From contig CALDKB010000006.1 of assembly GCA_937899245.1 (NCBI GenBank), positions 1-64,000 of the forward strand: DNA of 64,000 bases. The letters run 5' to 3'. Made by a program: the position numbers and the translations under genes. The DNA comes from an uncultured Bacteroidales bacterium (GTDB lineage Bacteria; Bacteroidota; Bacteroidia; Bacteroidales; ML635J-15). A model generated the notes under the pieces. It saw only the letters and a list, made by a program, of their open reading frames with translations, did no database searches and had not been told where the DNA came from. Positions 7,364 to 16,118 of this stretch are shown piece after piece; the stretch's first letter is position 1, and every line of letters begins with the position of its first letter.

Positions 7364-8080
7364 ATGAAGAAAATAGTGATGGCGTTGATGCTGTGCTTGG
7401 TTAGCATCGGATTTGTAATATCTTGTTCATCAAATAAAAATGGTGGAACTACAGAGGCGGATATTCGTATGCAGGATTCAATTCGGCAAGACTCTCTTAT
7501 GAAAGTGGAAGCGCAAAGAGTAATTGATTCTATAAATTCTATACCTTTAAGAAATTTTAAAGCTAATAAAAATGTTACAATTGGGTATAATGAAGTAACT
7601 TTTTCTGATATTAAGTTAAAAAACGAATTCACTTTTGGTAGTTATGATGATTATTATAGTTATCGTACTAGTGATAGAAACATGAAATATCTCAATATTA
7701 ATATGAAAGTTACTTCTAAGTTAACTGAACCTAAATTGCCAGAAGTCGCTATATATTCAATTATTGAGAATGAAATGTCTTTAGTAGGCGTTTGTGAAAT
7801 AGAATTTGCAAGATGGCAAAGTCATGGTACAAAAATAGGTTTGTATTATGATACAAATAATGACTTTAAAAAGAAAGAAACGATAAATTTTAAATTAGGG
7901 GTTCAAGTGCCAGATTATATTTCTAAAGATTATGCTATTGTCGTAGCAAATAGTAATACTGCATATAGATTTGAAAGTGCATATAATGCACCTAAGTATT
8001 GTAATGCATTCGATTTTCCAAATATTATAAAGAGTATTAACCTTGATAATGAAGAGTTTAAGATTATAGAATTTAAATAA
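7364..8080 (+). CDS. Lipoprotein of unknown function
   Basis: A 238-residue protein with a lipoprotein signal peptide (MKKIVMALMLCLVSIGFVISC), with the lipobox Cys at about residue 21. It is thus exported and lipid-anchored. The mature part begins with a Gln/Asp/Ser-rich helix (DSIRQDSLMKVEAQRVIDSI) of the kind often seen after Bacteroidales lipoprotein signals. A beta-rich domain without known motifs follows. Its base composition is clearly more AT-rich than the housekeeping genes around it, which fits its position in an accessory stretch. I do not recognise a family. Confidence 0.75.
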   Translation: MKKIVMALMLCLVSIGFVISCSSNKNGGTTEADIRMQDSIRQDSLMKVEAQRVIDSINSIPLRNFKANKNVTIGYNEVTFSDIKLKNEFTFGSYDDYYSYRTSDRNMKYLNINMKVTSKLTEPKLPEVAIYSIIENEMSLVGVCEIEFARWQSHGTKIGLYYDTNNDFKKKETINFKLGVQVPDYISKDYAIVVANSNTAYRFESAYNAPKYCNAFDFPNIIKSINLDNEEFKIIEFK

Positions 8081-8107
8081 TCATTATATAAAAGATTTAA
8101 ATGCTGA

Positions 8108-8185
8108 TTTTTCTATATTAAGCAGGTTAGTGTAGAAGAGGCAAAGAGAATGGGACGAATACCTTGCGAGTCTTGTTATAGGTAG
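8108..8185 (+). pseudogene. Possible C-terminal gene remnant
   Basis: A short open stretch after a TGA reads as a C-terminus (FYIKQVSVEEAKRMGRIPC, then ESCYR and a stop). The pattern EEAKRMGR-x-PC-x-x-C resembles the metal-binding tail found at the end of some nuclease-like proteins. There is no start codon and no upstream coding sequence, so it would be a fragment left by an earlier deletion. It is low-confidence and may be chance. Confidence 0.25.
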
Positions 8186-8200
8186 TATTGGCAGGTAAAT

Positions 8201-8258
8201 TTTTTCAACGAAATCGGTCGCTAATGTACTAAATTTGGTACATTAGCGACCAGTTTCA
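8201..8258. repeat. Palindromic repeat, copy 1 (right flank of ATPase gene)
   Basis: A perfect 14-bp inverted repeat (8216-8229 and 8238-8251, GGTCGCTAATGTAC) lies within a longer sequence starting TTTTTCAACGAAATC. The same sequence recurs at 9853-9912 in the same orientation. No T run follows the hairpin on either strand, so it is not an ordinary terminator. Confidence 0.75.
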
Positions 8259-8325
8259 TTTTGTAAAAATAGATGTTTGTTTGGCTTAGTGTGTTGATGA
8301 TTAAGTATTTGTAAAGTTTGTTGTG

Positions 8326-9777
8326 TTATAAAAATAACTGCTCAAGGGATACTTCTTTTTGTATGCATTCGGAATGTTCGTTTCGTTCGAGTCCTTTTGC
8401 AGTAATCATTGTAACAACAATGTTTTTGTCGGTCTCGGTAGATTCGATGAATGTCGATACTTTGCGTTCTATGTCTTCTTCGTCCTGCGCGGTCATGCAG
8501 TATGGCTTGTTGTAGAACTTCATTTCGCAGATGTTGATGGTTTGGTCAGAACGGTCGATTAGCAGGTCTATCTGCGCCGAATGGTTTTCGCCTTTTCCAA
8601 ACCATGAGAAGACATTGGCTGTGATTCCAGAAATGCCCAACGCGGCCTTTATTTGTTCTACGTGGTTGAGGCAAAGCATTTCGAATGATAGTCCGCTCCA
8701 AGTGCTGTATGTATGTGATTTTTGTATGTTTGACCAGTAGTTTGGCGCTTGGACATCAGGTTTTTGCATTATTTGGAAGTAAAAAAGAGTGAATGGGTCA
8801 ACCAGTTGGAACATAGTGCAGGAGCTTTGTCGCGAATTTGTCGGTTTGCGCCTTGTTTTGGCTTTGACAGTCAAAAAAGGCTCGTAACTTCTTATGAATC
8901 CGCAGTTTTCAAGTTCGGTTAGTAGCATTGATAACTTCCCGTTGTCGGGCAGTTGGGTTGCCTCTACAATTTCGCTTCTTGTCAAGCCTTTGCCTTTTTC
9001 CGATAGTGCAGTCACAATTTTAATATGACCGGTTGCGTTCTTGTAAAGTGAACTGTATAAGTTCTGAAATTCATCACGCAGTTCTCCGTCTTCGGCAAAA
9101 AGAAGTCGGTCGATGTTCTGGGCAATGCTTTCGCCCTTTTCCATTTTCGACATATAGAAAGGTACTCCGCCCAATACCATATAACATTCGGCTATCTGCT
9201 TGGTTGACAGACGGAATCCGTGTGCCTTGAAATACATCTGACACTCCTTGAGCGTGAAAGGTTTAAGAGGAATCTTGTGTGTTACGCGATTGTGCAGTCC
9301 TCCACGGTTCTTGATAAGGTTGTTGATAATCCACGAGGTAGCACTGCCGCACACGATGAGTTTTATGTCGTCGCGCCACGATGCCCACGAGTTCCAGAAA
9401 TGTTCCAGTCCGCTGATGAAGTTGGAACGAGGAGTGTCCATCCACGGCATCTCGTCAATAAACACGATTTTCTTGCCTTTTGGCAGCGATTCCAAGTAGT
9501 TTTCCAATGCGACAAAAGCATCAAACCAAGTTTTTGCAGATTTGACATCGGGACGTTTCTTTCGAATGCTGCTCATGAAGTTATCCAGTTGCTGCTGCAT
9601 GCTGACATTGTTCATCCCTGCAACATAAAACGCGTATTTGTCGCGTATAACCTGCTGAATTAGAAATGTTTTGCCGACACGTCTGCGACCATATACGGCA
9701 ATAAACTCAGATTGTTCTGAGTTGATGTATTCCTTTAGTTGCTGTTGTTCTTTTTCGCGACCTATAAATAACTTCAT
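8326..9777 (-). CDS. AAA ATPase with C-terminal PD-(D/E)XK nuclease-like domain
   Basis: A 483-residue protein of the archaeal-type ATPase/DUF234 group. Walker A is GRRRVGKT (residues 30-37), Walker B is KIVFIDEMPWM (Asp108, Glu109), and a sensor-like CGSATSW follows. A winged-helix region sits in the middle (GLTRSEIVEATQLPD). The C-terminal part, AQIDLLIDRSDQTINICEMK, carries the D...E-x-K arrangement of PD-(D/E)XK nucleases. Members are common in anaerobes, often near mobile DNA, and their biological role is poorly known. The gene stands alone with its own promoter at 9818-9847 and is flanked by two copies of a palindromic repeat. Confidence 0.9.
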   Translation of the reverse strand: MKLFIGREKEQQQLKEYINSEQSEFIAVYGRRRVGKTFLIQQVIRDKYAFYVAGMNNVSMQQQLDNFMSSIRKKRPDVKSAKTWFDAFVALENYLESLPKGKKIVFIDEMPWMDTPRSNFISGLEHFWNSWASWRDDIKLIVCGSATSWIINNLIKNRGGLHNRVTHKIPLKPFTLKECQMYFKAHGFRLSTKQIAECYMVLGGVPFYMSKMEKGESIAQNIDRLLFAEDGELRDEFQNLYSSLYKNATGHIKIVTALSEKGKGLTRSEIVEATQLPDNGKLSMLLTELENCGFIRSYEPFLTVKAKTRRKPTNSRQSSCTMFQLVDPFTLFYFQIMQKPDVQAPNYWSNIQKSHTYSTWSGLSFEMLCLNHVEQIKAALGISGITANVFSWFGKGENHSAQIDLLIDRSDQTINICEMKFYNKPYCMTAQDEEDIERKVSTFIESTETDKNIVVTMITAKGLERNEHSECIQKEVSLEQLFL

Positions 9778-9817
9778 GGCAATTTTTTGATGAAAATTAG
9801 TCAGTTTGTTTTCACGG

Positions 9818-9847
9818 CAAAGTTACTTTATTTTTTCACTATGCCAA
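9818..9847 (-). promoter_or_regulatory. Promoter of ATPase-nuclease gene
   Basis: On the minus strand, TTG (9845-9847), a 19-bp spacer and TAACTTTG (9818-9825) fit the Bacteroidota consensus. The predicted transcription start is about 35 bases before the ATG at 9777. The promoter begins just inside the flanking palindromic repeat, so a moved cassette would carry its own promoter. Confidence 0.65.
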
Positions 9848-9852
9848 CAAAA

Positions 9853-9912
9853 TTTTTCAACGAAATCGGTCGTTAATGTATATAATTTGGTACATTAGCG
9901 ACCTATTTCAAG
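9853..9912. repeat. Palindromic repeat, copy 2 (left flank of ATPase gene)
   Basis: It shares the leading TTTTTCAACGAAATCGGTCG (9853-9872) and the right arm GTACATTAGCGACC (9890-9903) with the copy at 8201-8258. The left arm has diverged slightly (CGTTAATGTAT), so compensating change has not kept it perfect. It is in direct orientation relative to copy 1. Confidence 0.75.
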
Positions 9913-10039
9913 GCTTGAAAATGCGGAGTTTTGGTGATTATGTCATTGAAAATGATGGGTTTGTGAAAATGAGAATGGGTTGGATGATTGTGGAAAACTA
10001 TCAGTAGATGCTGAAACAAGTTCAGCATGACTATGCGGT

Positions 10040-10172
10040 GGTAACCATTGAAACCGTGCAGCTAGAAACAGCTAAGCCCTCAACGAAGTTAAACGGGCTT
10101 TAGCCCATGAAACATAGAAACTTAGAAACGGTGCCAGCCACAGAAACGCCGTAGGCATTGAAACTTAGAAAC
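10040..10172. repeat. Intergenic array of GAAAC-containing repeats
   Basis: The stretch upstream of the folA stop contains at least eight GAAAC units, many as TAGAAAC or TTGAAAC. Between them lie a hairpin (AAGCCC near 10075 with GGGCTT near 10095) and a block related to the repeat at 3819-3850. No coding potential is apparent. It resembles degenerate REP-like intergenic DNA, not a CRISPR array, because spacing and units are irregular. Confidence 0.45.
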
Positions 10173-10173
10173 C

Positions 10174-10662
10174 TTACATTCCTTTCCTTCTCAATGTAAT
10201 ATACGTAAATGGTGGTTCGCCATCAAGATGTTCGTCGGTTTCGGTAATTTTCCATTCTTCCATATTAAGTTCGGGGAAGAAAGTGTCGGCTTCGTATTCA
10301 CGATGAACTCTGGTGAGATAAATTTTAGTGGTATAAGGTAGAAACTGCCTGTAGATTGACTCGCCGCCGATAATGAAAACCTCGTCGCTGTCGCAAAGGG
10401 CAAGAGCTTCGTCAATATTTTTGGCAGTGAAGGCGCCGTCAAATTCAGTGTCTCCGTGTGTGAGTATGATGTTCTTGCGGTCGGGCAAAGGACGTTTTGG
10501 AAAAGACAAATATGTCTTGCGACCCATAATAATTGAATGTCCGGTAGTTATGGCCTTGAAGCGTTTGAGGTCGCCACTGATGTGCCATAGCAAGTTGTTG
10601 TCTTTTCCGATTGCACCGTTTTCGGCAACGGCGACAATCATTGTTATCTGTTTTTCCGTCAT
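10174..10662 (-). CDS. folA: Dihydrofolate reductase
   Basis: A 162-residue enzyme that reduces dihydrofolate to tetrahydrofolate with NADPH. The N-terminus VAENGAIGKDNNLLWHISGD carries the conserved W-x-x-x-x-D substrate loop. Further in are HSIIMGRKTYLSF and the cofactor motif EVFIIGGESIYRQFLP. Length is normal for bacterial FolA. Its ATG overlaps the thyA stop by 4 bases. It thus regenerates the folate that ThyA oxidises, and it is the last gene of a five-gene operon starting at 13716. Confidence 0.97.
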   Translation of the reverse strand: MTEKQITMIVAVAENGAIGKDNNLLWHISGDLKRFKAITTGHSIIMGRKTYLSFPKRPLPDRKNIILTHGDTEFDGAFTAKNIDEALALCDSDEVFIIGGESIYRQFLPYTTKIYLTRVHREYEADTFFPELNMEEWKITETDEHLDGEPPFTYITLRRKGM

Positions 10663-11453
10663 ACTGAAACTTCTGCTTTAATGTGTGGATATGGGTTATA
10701 GTCAACAAGTTCGAAATCTTCGTACTTGAATGAGAAAATATCCTTTACGTTTGGATTGATCTTCATTTTTGGCAATTGGCGTGGAGTGCGTTCCAACTGA
10801 GTCTTAACCTGTTCGATATGATTTAGATATATGTGAGCATCGCCAAAAGTATGAATGAATTCTCCGTACTGATAACCGCAAACCTGAGCCAGCATCATTG
10901 TGAGTAAAGCGTATGATGCGATGTTGAAAGGCACGCCTAGAAACAGGTCGGCGCTTCGCTGGTAAAGCTGGCACGACAATTTGCCGTCGGCAACATAGAA
11001 CTGGAACAATGCGTGGCAAGGCGGCAATGCCATGGTGTCGATGTCTGCGACATTCCATGCGCTGACGATGTGCCTTCGTGAGTCGGGATTGTTTTTTAGC
11101 GAATTGACAAGGTTTTTGATCTGGTCGATGCTTTTGCCGTCGGGTGTTGGCCACGAGCGCCATTGGTAGCCGTAAACGTGACCGAGATTTCCATTCTCGT
11201 CAGCCCATTCGTCCCAAATGCGAACTCCATTGTCGTTTAAATATTTAATGTTTGTGTCGCCGGCCAGAAACCATAATAGCTCGTGTATAATTGACTTGAG
11301 ATGCAATTTTTTAGTCGTTAGGCACGGAAATCCATCCTGAAGGTTAAAACGCATCTGGTATCCGAAGACGCTTATTGTACCAGTTCCAGTGCGGTCGTTT
11401 TTTCTAACGCCGTCGTCAAGAACGTGCTGTAGTAGGTCAAGATATTGTTTCAT
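10659..11453 (-). CDS. thyA: Thymidylate synthase
   Basis: A 264-residue enzyme converting dUMP to dTMP using methylene-tetrahydrofolate. The catalytic cysteine lies in ALPPCHALFQFYV. Other conserved parts are the N-terminal GTGTISVFGYQMRF, LCWFLAGDTN-like LLWFLAGDTNI, and the QRSADLFLGVPFNIASYALL segment. Length equals the 264 residues typical of the short bacterial form. It is coupled to folA downstream and preceded by a small acidic protein 2 bases upstream. The operon also contains a nucleoside transporter, consistent with pyrimidine supply. Confidence 0.98.
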   Translation of the reverse strand: MKQYLDLLQHVLDDGVRKNDRTGTGTISVFGYQMRFNLQDGFPCLTTKKLHLKSIIHELLWFLAGDTNIKYLNDNGVRIWDEWADENGNLGHVYGYQWRSWPTPDGKSIDQIKNLVNSLKNNPDSRRHIVSAWNVADIDTMALPPCHALFQFYVADGKLSCQLYQRSADLFLGVPFNIASYALLTMMLAQVCGYQYGEFIHTFGDAHIYLNHIEQVKTQLERTPRQLPKMKINPNVKDIFSFKYEDFELVDYNPYPHIKAEVSV

Positions 11454-11455
11454 GG

Positions 11456-11866
11456 TTAATTGAATAAGTCCTTTTTCTTGCCGTGGCTTGGTTTCCTATG
11501 TTTTGGTTCTTCTTCGTTGCATTCTTGAATGTCGTCTTCGTCAATGTCGTCGATGTCATCGCCGAAAAAATCATCGCTTATTGACAGGCATACCAATGGC
11601 AGATATGCTTTCTCTTCCTCGTCCCAAGCAATGTCAATTGCTTGTACGGTAGAGTTTTCGAGCATAATTGAGGCAACCATGTCCTTTTCCTTCTTTGTGA
11701 TTTTCGTGTGAAGTTCCTTGTTCGGGATTTTCATGTCCATCAAGGTTGTTTCCAATTTTTTGTAATCCTCAGGCGACAGGTATATTATGCTGTTGTAGTC
11801 TGGAATGATAGGAAAATCAACCTTAATAGCGCTTTCCCTGTTAAGAATGGTTAGAAGTACTTTCAT
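11456..11866 (-). CDS. Small acidic protein of unknown function in thyA operon
   Basis: A 136-residue soluble protein with no signal peptide. The N-terminal 100 residues have alternating hydrophobic strands and helices (KVLLTILNRESAIKVDFPII, later NSTVQAIDIAWDEEEKAYL). The tail is highly acidic (DDFFGDDIDDIDEDDIQE) and then basic. It lies between the transporter gene (3 bases upstream) and thyA (2 bases downstream), so it is surely co-transcribed. I do not recognise the family and suggest no function beyond a possible link to nucleotide metabolism. Confidence 0.8.
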   Translation of the reverse strand: MKVLLTILNRESAIKVDFPIIPDYNSIIYLSPEDYKKLETTLMDMKIPNKELHTKITKKEKDMVASIMLENSTVQAIDIAWDEEEKAYLPLVCLSISDDFFGDDIDDIDEDDIQECNEEEPKHRKPSHGKKKDLFN

Positions 11867-11869
11867 TAA

Positions 11870-13141
11870 TTAGTTGTTTTCTTTAACATGCTTGTATTTG
11901 AAGCAAATAGCGAACATAACTGCTACGATAAGTGCGTAGGCGGCAAATATGTACCAGCTTGTTTGCCATCCGTGCCATGTGTTTATTGGTCCTTCGGCAG
12001 AATATACAAAATGGTTTATTACAGCCTGGGCAGACAATGTGCCGATAGTTGCTCCGATGCCGTTCGTCATCAGGAAGAAAAGCCCCTGAGCCGAAGAGCG
12101 GATTGAAGAGTCGGTTTCCTTGTCGACGAATAGTGAGCCGCTGATGTTGAAGAAATCGAAGGCAACACCGTAAACGATGCATGAAAGGATGAACAGCCAA
12201 ATGCCGTTGCCAGGATTTCCAAGACCGAAGAAACCGAAACGCAGTACCCAAGCGAACATTGCAATAAGCATAACTTTCTTGATGCCAAATCTTTTTAGGA
12301 AGAACGGAATCAAAAGGATGCAAAGAGTCTCGGAAATTTGAGACAGCGAGATAAGCATGTTGGCATGGTTTACGCCGAAAGTTCCTGCATATTCCTCGAT
12401 TTCACCGAAACTGGTAATGAAAGGGTTGGCAAAGCCGTTTGTAATTTGCAGAGAAACGCCAAGCAACATTGAGAAAATGAAGAAAATGGCCATTTTCTTC
12501 TGCTTGAAAAGAGAGAATGCACGAAGACCGAGAGCGTCGACAAAAGATTTTGAACTTGCCTTGTTTGTCGGGCATGCAGGCATCGTGAACGAATATGCGG
12601 CCAGGACAAGTCCGATACCACCGCTGACTATGAATTGTGCGGCAGTCGGCTGGAAGCCAAGAAGATCGACAATCCACATTGATATGATAAAGCCGATAGT
12701 GCCAAAAACTCTGATTGGCGGGAAAGCCTTGATTGTGTCGAGTCCGGCCTTGTCGAGAGCATTGTATGCTACTGAATTTGACAACGCAAGTGTAGGCATG
12801 TAGAACGCAACTGCAATTGAGTATATCGGGAATAGAATTCCGAACTGAACATTATCTCCGGCCATAATTCCGTACAATCCTGCGCAGAGCATAGCGATTC
12901 CGGATATGGCGTGGCAAAGTCCTAGAGTCTTTTGCGCTTGAATCCACCTGTCGGCTATGATACCCATCAGAGCGGGCATAAATATGGAAACAATGCCTTG
13001 AATTGAGTAGAAAATGCCAATTTCACCGCCCATGTCGTGCGAGAATAAATAAGTTCCCATGCAGGTAAGGTAAGCACCCCAGATTGCAAACTGGAGAAAA
13101 TTCATTACGATAAGTCTAAATTTGATAGCTCCGTTTTTCAT
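11870..13141 (-). CDS. Nucleoside:proton symporter, MFS superfamily (NupG-like)
   Basis: A 423-residue membrane protein with about twelve hydrophobic segments. The N-terminus (RLIVMNFLQFAIWGAYLTCM) and the cytoplasmic loop GIIADRWIQAQK match the nucleoside:H+ symporter family (Nuc_H_symport, NupG/XapB-like). It likely imports nucleosides across the inner membrane. That fits the downstream thyA and folA and the tdk gene elsewhere in the window (60230). Its ATG overlaps the stop of the bifunctional nuclease gene by 4 bases. Substrate range cannot be read from sequence. Confidence 0.88.
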   Translation of the reverse strand: MKNGAIKFRLIVMNFLQFAIWGAYLTCMGTYLFSHDMGGEIGIFYSIQGIVSIFMPALMGIIADRWIQAQKTLGLCHAISGIAMLCAGLYGIMAGDNVQFGILFPIYSIAVAFYMPTLALSNSVAYNALDKAGLDTIKAFPPIRVFGTIGFIISMWIVDLLGFQPTAAQFIVSGGIGLVLAAYSFTMPACPTNKASSKSFVDALGLRAFSLFKQKKMAIFFIFSMLLGVSLQITNGFANPFITSFGEIEEYAGTFGVNHANMLISLSQISETLCILLIPFFLKRFGIKKVMLIAMFAWVLRFGFFGLGNPGNGIWLFILSCIVYGVAFDFFNISGSLFVDKETDSSIRSSAQGLFFLMTNGIGATIGTLSAQAVINHFVYSAEGPINTWHGWQTSWYIFAAYALIVAVMFAICFKYKHVKENN

Positions 13142-13716
13142 TTGTTAGAGTTTTTATTGTTTCGTGAATTAATTTCGTCTCTGATTTTTGATGCGTATTC
13201 GTAGTCTTCCTCTTCGATTGCGTTTTTCATCAAGAGGTTAAGCGCCTCCATGTTGGCTTCGTTCAGGTTGAAGCAGTATCTGTCGGAATTCAGGTATTTC
13301 TCGTCGCCTTCGAGGATTACACCGGCCTTGCCAACAATTTCGGCCGTTGTGTATATCGGGCAGTTGAAAAGAAGCGAAAGTGCGATTGCGTCGGAAGTTT
13401 TGGCTTCGACAAATTCGTGTTGTTCTGTTCCGCAGAGAAATATCCTTGAATAGAAGATGCCTTCCTCAAACTTGTAAATTAGCACTTCCTCGGCGCTAAT
13501 GCCGAATTTTTTCGCAGAAATGCAGTAGAGTTCATGGATGAGCGGTCGAGTGGTCTCTAGGCCGGTAATCTTTTTTGCTATAGATTGCGCTTCGGTGGCA
13601 TCTATTACCACTGGAATCTTGAGCTTGCTGTTAGCCACAGAAAGCACAACGACATACGAGCCAGTCATGTTACTGCTGTCTGCCAAACCATTAACCGTAA
13701 GCTTGATTTGTTCCAT
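13138..13716 (-). CDS. Bifunctional nuclease-family protein with UVR motif
   Basis: A 192-residue protein. Residues 1-130 match the DUF151/bifunctional nuclease domain (VVLSVANSKLKIPVVIDATEA, then SDAIALSLLFNCPIYTTAEI). The C-terminal 35 residues (LLMKNAIEEEDYEYASKIRD) form a UvrB/UvrC-type helical hairpin, as in most Bacteroidota members. The family was named for DNase/RNase activity in plant homologues; the bacterial role is uncertain. It is the first gene of the operon leading to thyA-folA. A minus-strand TAATTTTG at 13725-13732 lies immediately before the start codon and would give a nearly leaderless transcript. Confidence 0.9.
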   Translation of the reverse strand: MEQIKLTVNGLADSSNMTGSYVVVLSVANSKLKIPVVIDATEAQSIAKKITGLETTRPLIHELYCISAKKFGISAEEVLIYKFEEGIFYSRIFLCGTEQHEFVEAKTSDAIALSLLFNCPIYTTAEIVGKAGVILEGDEKYLNSDRYCFNLNEANMEALNLLMKNAIEEEDYEYASKIRDEINSRNNKNSNK

Positions 13717-13801
13717 ATCGATTGCAAAATTAAATTTTTATTCCGATTATTTAACTGATTTTCTTTTTCTTTGTAAAGATTTTACAAACAGTGATTATTA
13801 T

Positions 13802-15967
13802 ATGTCTAAGAACAAACGGTTAAGCGATACTCATTCAGGTCAAATGCTTGTAGATGTCGCCATTGGCAAGAAACGTGATGTAATTCTAAAAGTTATTATC
13901 GTTGTCTTCGGCTTTATGCTGTATGCCAATACATTAGGTCATGGCTACGCACTCGACGACACCGTAACAATCTGGAAGAATGAGTTTACTCAGCGAGGCG
14001 TAGCAGGTATCGGCGACATCTTGAGCTACGATACCATGGCTGGTATGTTCGGAAAGGATATGGACGAGGTTGCTGGCGGCAGGTATCGTCCGCTGTCGGT
14101 GGTAATGTTCGCTGTAGAACTTGAAGTCTTTGGACATAAGACAGAGGCTCCCGACTTTAGCGGCGACATAGTTGCAGCTCCTTTTGTCGGACATCTTTTC
14201 AATGTGATTTATTATTGTTTGCTGCTGTTGCTAATGTATTCGCTGCTGAAAAAACTTTTTCGGAAACACGAACCGAAATATTGGTTTTTAAGCATTCCTT
14301 TTGTTGCTACAATGCTTTTTGCTGCACATCCGCTTCACACCGAAGTGGTTGCAAACATTAAAAGCCGCGATGAGATAATGGCATTTATTTTCAGCCTGTT
14401 GGCAATAAATTGTGCTATAGAATTCTTGAATAGGAAGGGATGGAAACGCATTCTTCTTATTGTCGCTATTTTCGTCTGCATTTTCCTTGGCTCCATGTCG
14501 AAGGAGACGACTGTCGCATTTGTATTCCTTATTCCACTGACGCTGTATTTCTTCTATGAGGCAAAAATCTCCGATTATGTGATGGTTGTTGTACCGGCTT
14601 TTCTTGTCGCCCTGCTGTATGTAGTGATACGCGCCAATGTCGTTGCAACGCAATTCGGCAATGATGCCGAGTTGTTGCTTAACAATCCGTTCCTGAACAT
14701 GTCGGGAGCCGAGAGGTATGCAACGGTCTTCTATACTTTGCTGCTATATTTGAAGTTGCTAGTTTTCCCGCATCCACTTACTTGGGACTATTATCCATAT
14801 CATATTCCTACAATGCATTGGTCAGACTGGCAGGTTTTGCTAAGTCTTGCCTTGTATGCGGCAATGGTGGTTTTTGCTATAGTATATTTGCTTCCAAGAA
14901 GGAAGTCTCCGTATTCGTATGCCATTTTTTTCTTCGGGGCGACTTTGATATTGCCGTCGAATCTTTTGTTCAATGTCGGAGCCTTCATGGCCGAGCGATT
15001 CCTATTTATGCCTTCGTTTGGCTTTAGTGTAGCAGTCGCATATTTGCTGGTTGTGACCTTGCCGTCGAAAATGCAAGGCAGGGAAAAAGTGGCACGTGAC
15101 ATTGCAATTGCGGTGATGTGCGTTGCCCTTGTGGCTTTCTTCGCAAAGACGGTAACAAGAAATATGGACTGGAAGGATTCTTCAACTCTGTTTGCTCATG
15201 ATGTCCATGTAAGCCCCAACAGCATAAAGGGCAACAGCTCGTATGCCAGCGACTTGTACACTCAATCGGAGGGTGCAGAAAAAATGGCGGCAAAATGTTC
15301 GGGTGCCGACAGCATTGCTTGCATGCGTAGTCGCGATAGCCTGATGAGAGTTTCTGTTCCGTATTTTGAAAGGGCGTTGGAGTTTGATAGCTTGAATTCT
15401 GAATCGCTTGTCCGTATGGGAAACATATATTATAAATTGGACAATGACTATAAGACAATGTTCAAGTATTACAAGCGTGCATTGCATTCGAATCCGCTGA
15501 ACCGTGACGTATGGAACAATACGGTTGGCGTGCTGACTTATAATCTTAACGAGCCGGAATACGAAAAGTCAATATGGATGTCGTATGCTGAATTGTCGCC
15601 AGAATATTATGAATCGTATTATCAGCTTGGAGAAATTTATTATACATCTGTTCCTCAGGATAACGATTCGGCCATAATATATTTTGAAAAAGCTTATGCG
15701 TTGAATCCTAGCATGTTCGAAATACCATTTCATCTGGGAATGTCGTATGGAAATAAAGGCGACTTTGCTAATGCTAAAAAATATCTGCTCAGCGCCGATG
15801 CTTTGAAGGATAATGCTGAGGTTAAGAAATTTCTTGGGATCATTTATGGAACGGAAGGAAATCCGGCAAAGGCGTATGAGTATTTTTCGAGGTCTGCCGA
15901 ATTGAATCCTTCGGATAAAATTGTTCAGCAATACGTTGTTCAGTCAAAGATGGAGGCTGGATTGTAG
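13802..15967 (+). CDS. TMTC-like membrane glycosyltransferase with TPR repeats
   Basis: A 721-residue protein from the ATG at 13802. The frame is open further upstream, but that part lies antisense inside the bifunctional nuclease gene and lacks sense. The N-terminal two thirds are polytopic, with an acidic pair in the first loop (YALDDTVTIWKN) and LFAAHPLHTEVVANIKSRDE, the pattern of the TMTC/DUF1736 protein O-mannosyltransferase group (GT-C fold). The C-terminal third holds about five tetratricopeptide repeats (AIIYFEKAYALNPSMFEI; PAKAYEYFSRSAELNPSDKI). It probably transfers sugar from a polyprenyl-phosphate donor to exported proteins, consistent with the O-glycosylation known in Bacteroidales. 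The acceptor is unknown. Confidence 0.85.
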   Translation: MSKNKRLSDTHSGQMLVDVAIGKKRDVILKVIIVVFGFMLYANTLGHGYALDDTVTIWKNEFTQRGVAGIGDILSYDTMAGMFGKDMDEVAGGRYRPLSVVMFAVELEVFGHKTEAPDFSGDIVAAPFVGHLFNVIYYCLLLLLMYSLLKKLFRKHEPKYWFLSIPFVATMLFAAHPLHTEVVANIKSRDEIMAFIFSLLAINCAIEFLNRKGWKRILLIVAIFVCIFLGSMSKETTVAFVFLIPLTLYFFYEAKISDYVMVVVPAFLVALLYVVIRANVVATQFGNDAELLLNNPFLNMSGAERYATVFYTLLLYLKLLVFPHPLTWDYYPYHIPTMHWSDWQVLLSLALYAAMVVFAIVYLLPRRKSPYSYAIFFFGATLILPSNLLFNVGAFMAERFLFMPSFGFSVAVAYLLVVTLPSKMQGREKVARDIAIAVMCVALVAFFAKTVTRNMDWKDSSTLFAHDVHVSPNSIKGNSSYASDLYTQSEGAEKMAAKCSGADSIACMRSRDSLMRVSVPYFERALEFDSLNSESLVRMGNIYYKLDNDYKTMFKYYKRALHSNPLNRDVWNNTVGVLTYNLNEPEYEKSIWMSYAELSPEYYESYYQLGEIYYTSVPQDNDSAIIYFEKAYALNPSMFEIPFHLGMSYGNKGDFANAKKYLLSADALKDNAEVKKFLGIIYGTEGNPAKAYEYFSRSAELNPSDKIVQQYVVQSKMEAGL

Positions 15968-16118
15968 TTTTTTAGAAATTTATAATACATTGTAATCCAA
16001 TTTGTTAGGTTGGTGGCCTTTGGCTTTTTTATAGTCGGGGGGTGAATTTTCTATTTGATTTTGAGAACAAAAGGACTTAGAATCTGTTAATGGCGTATAC
16101 ACCAATAAACCAATTAAT

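Noticed and set aside
10040..10172. CRISPR array
   Set aside because: The GAAAC units are short, unevenly spaced and not separated by unique spacers of constant length, and no cas genes are present.
13538..13801. N-terminal extension of the TMTC-like gene
   Set aside because: This part is antisense to the bifunctional nuclease gene; the ATG at 13802 gives a sensible membrane protein start.
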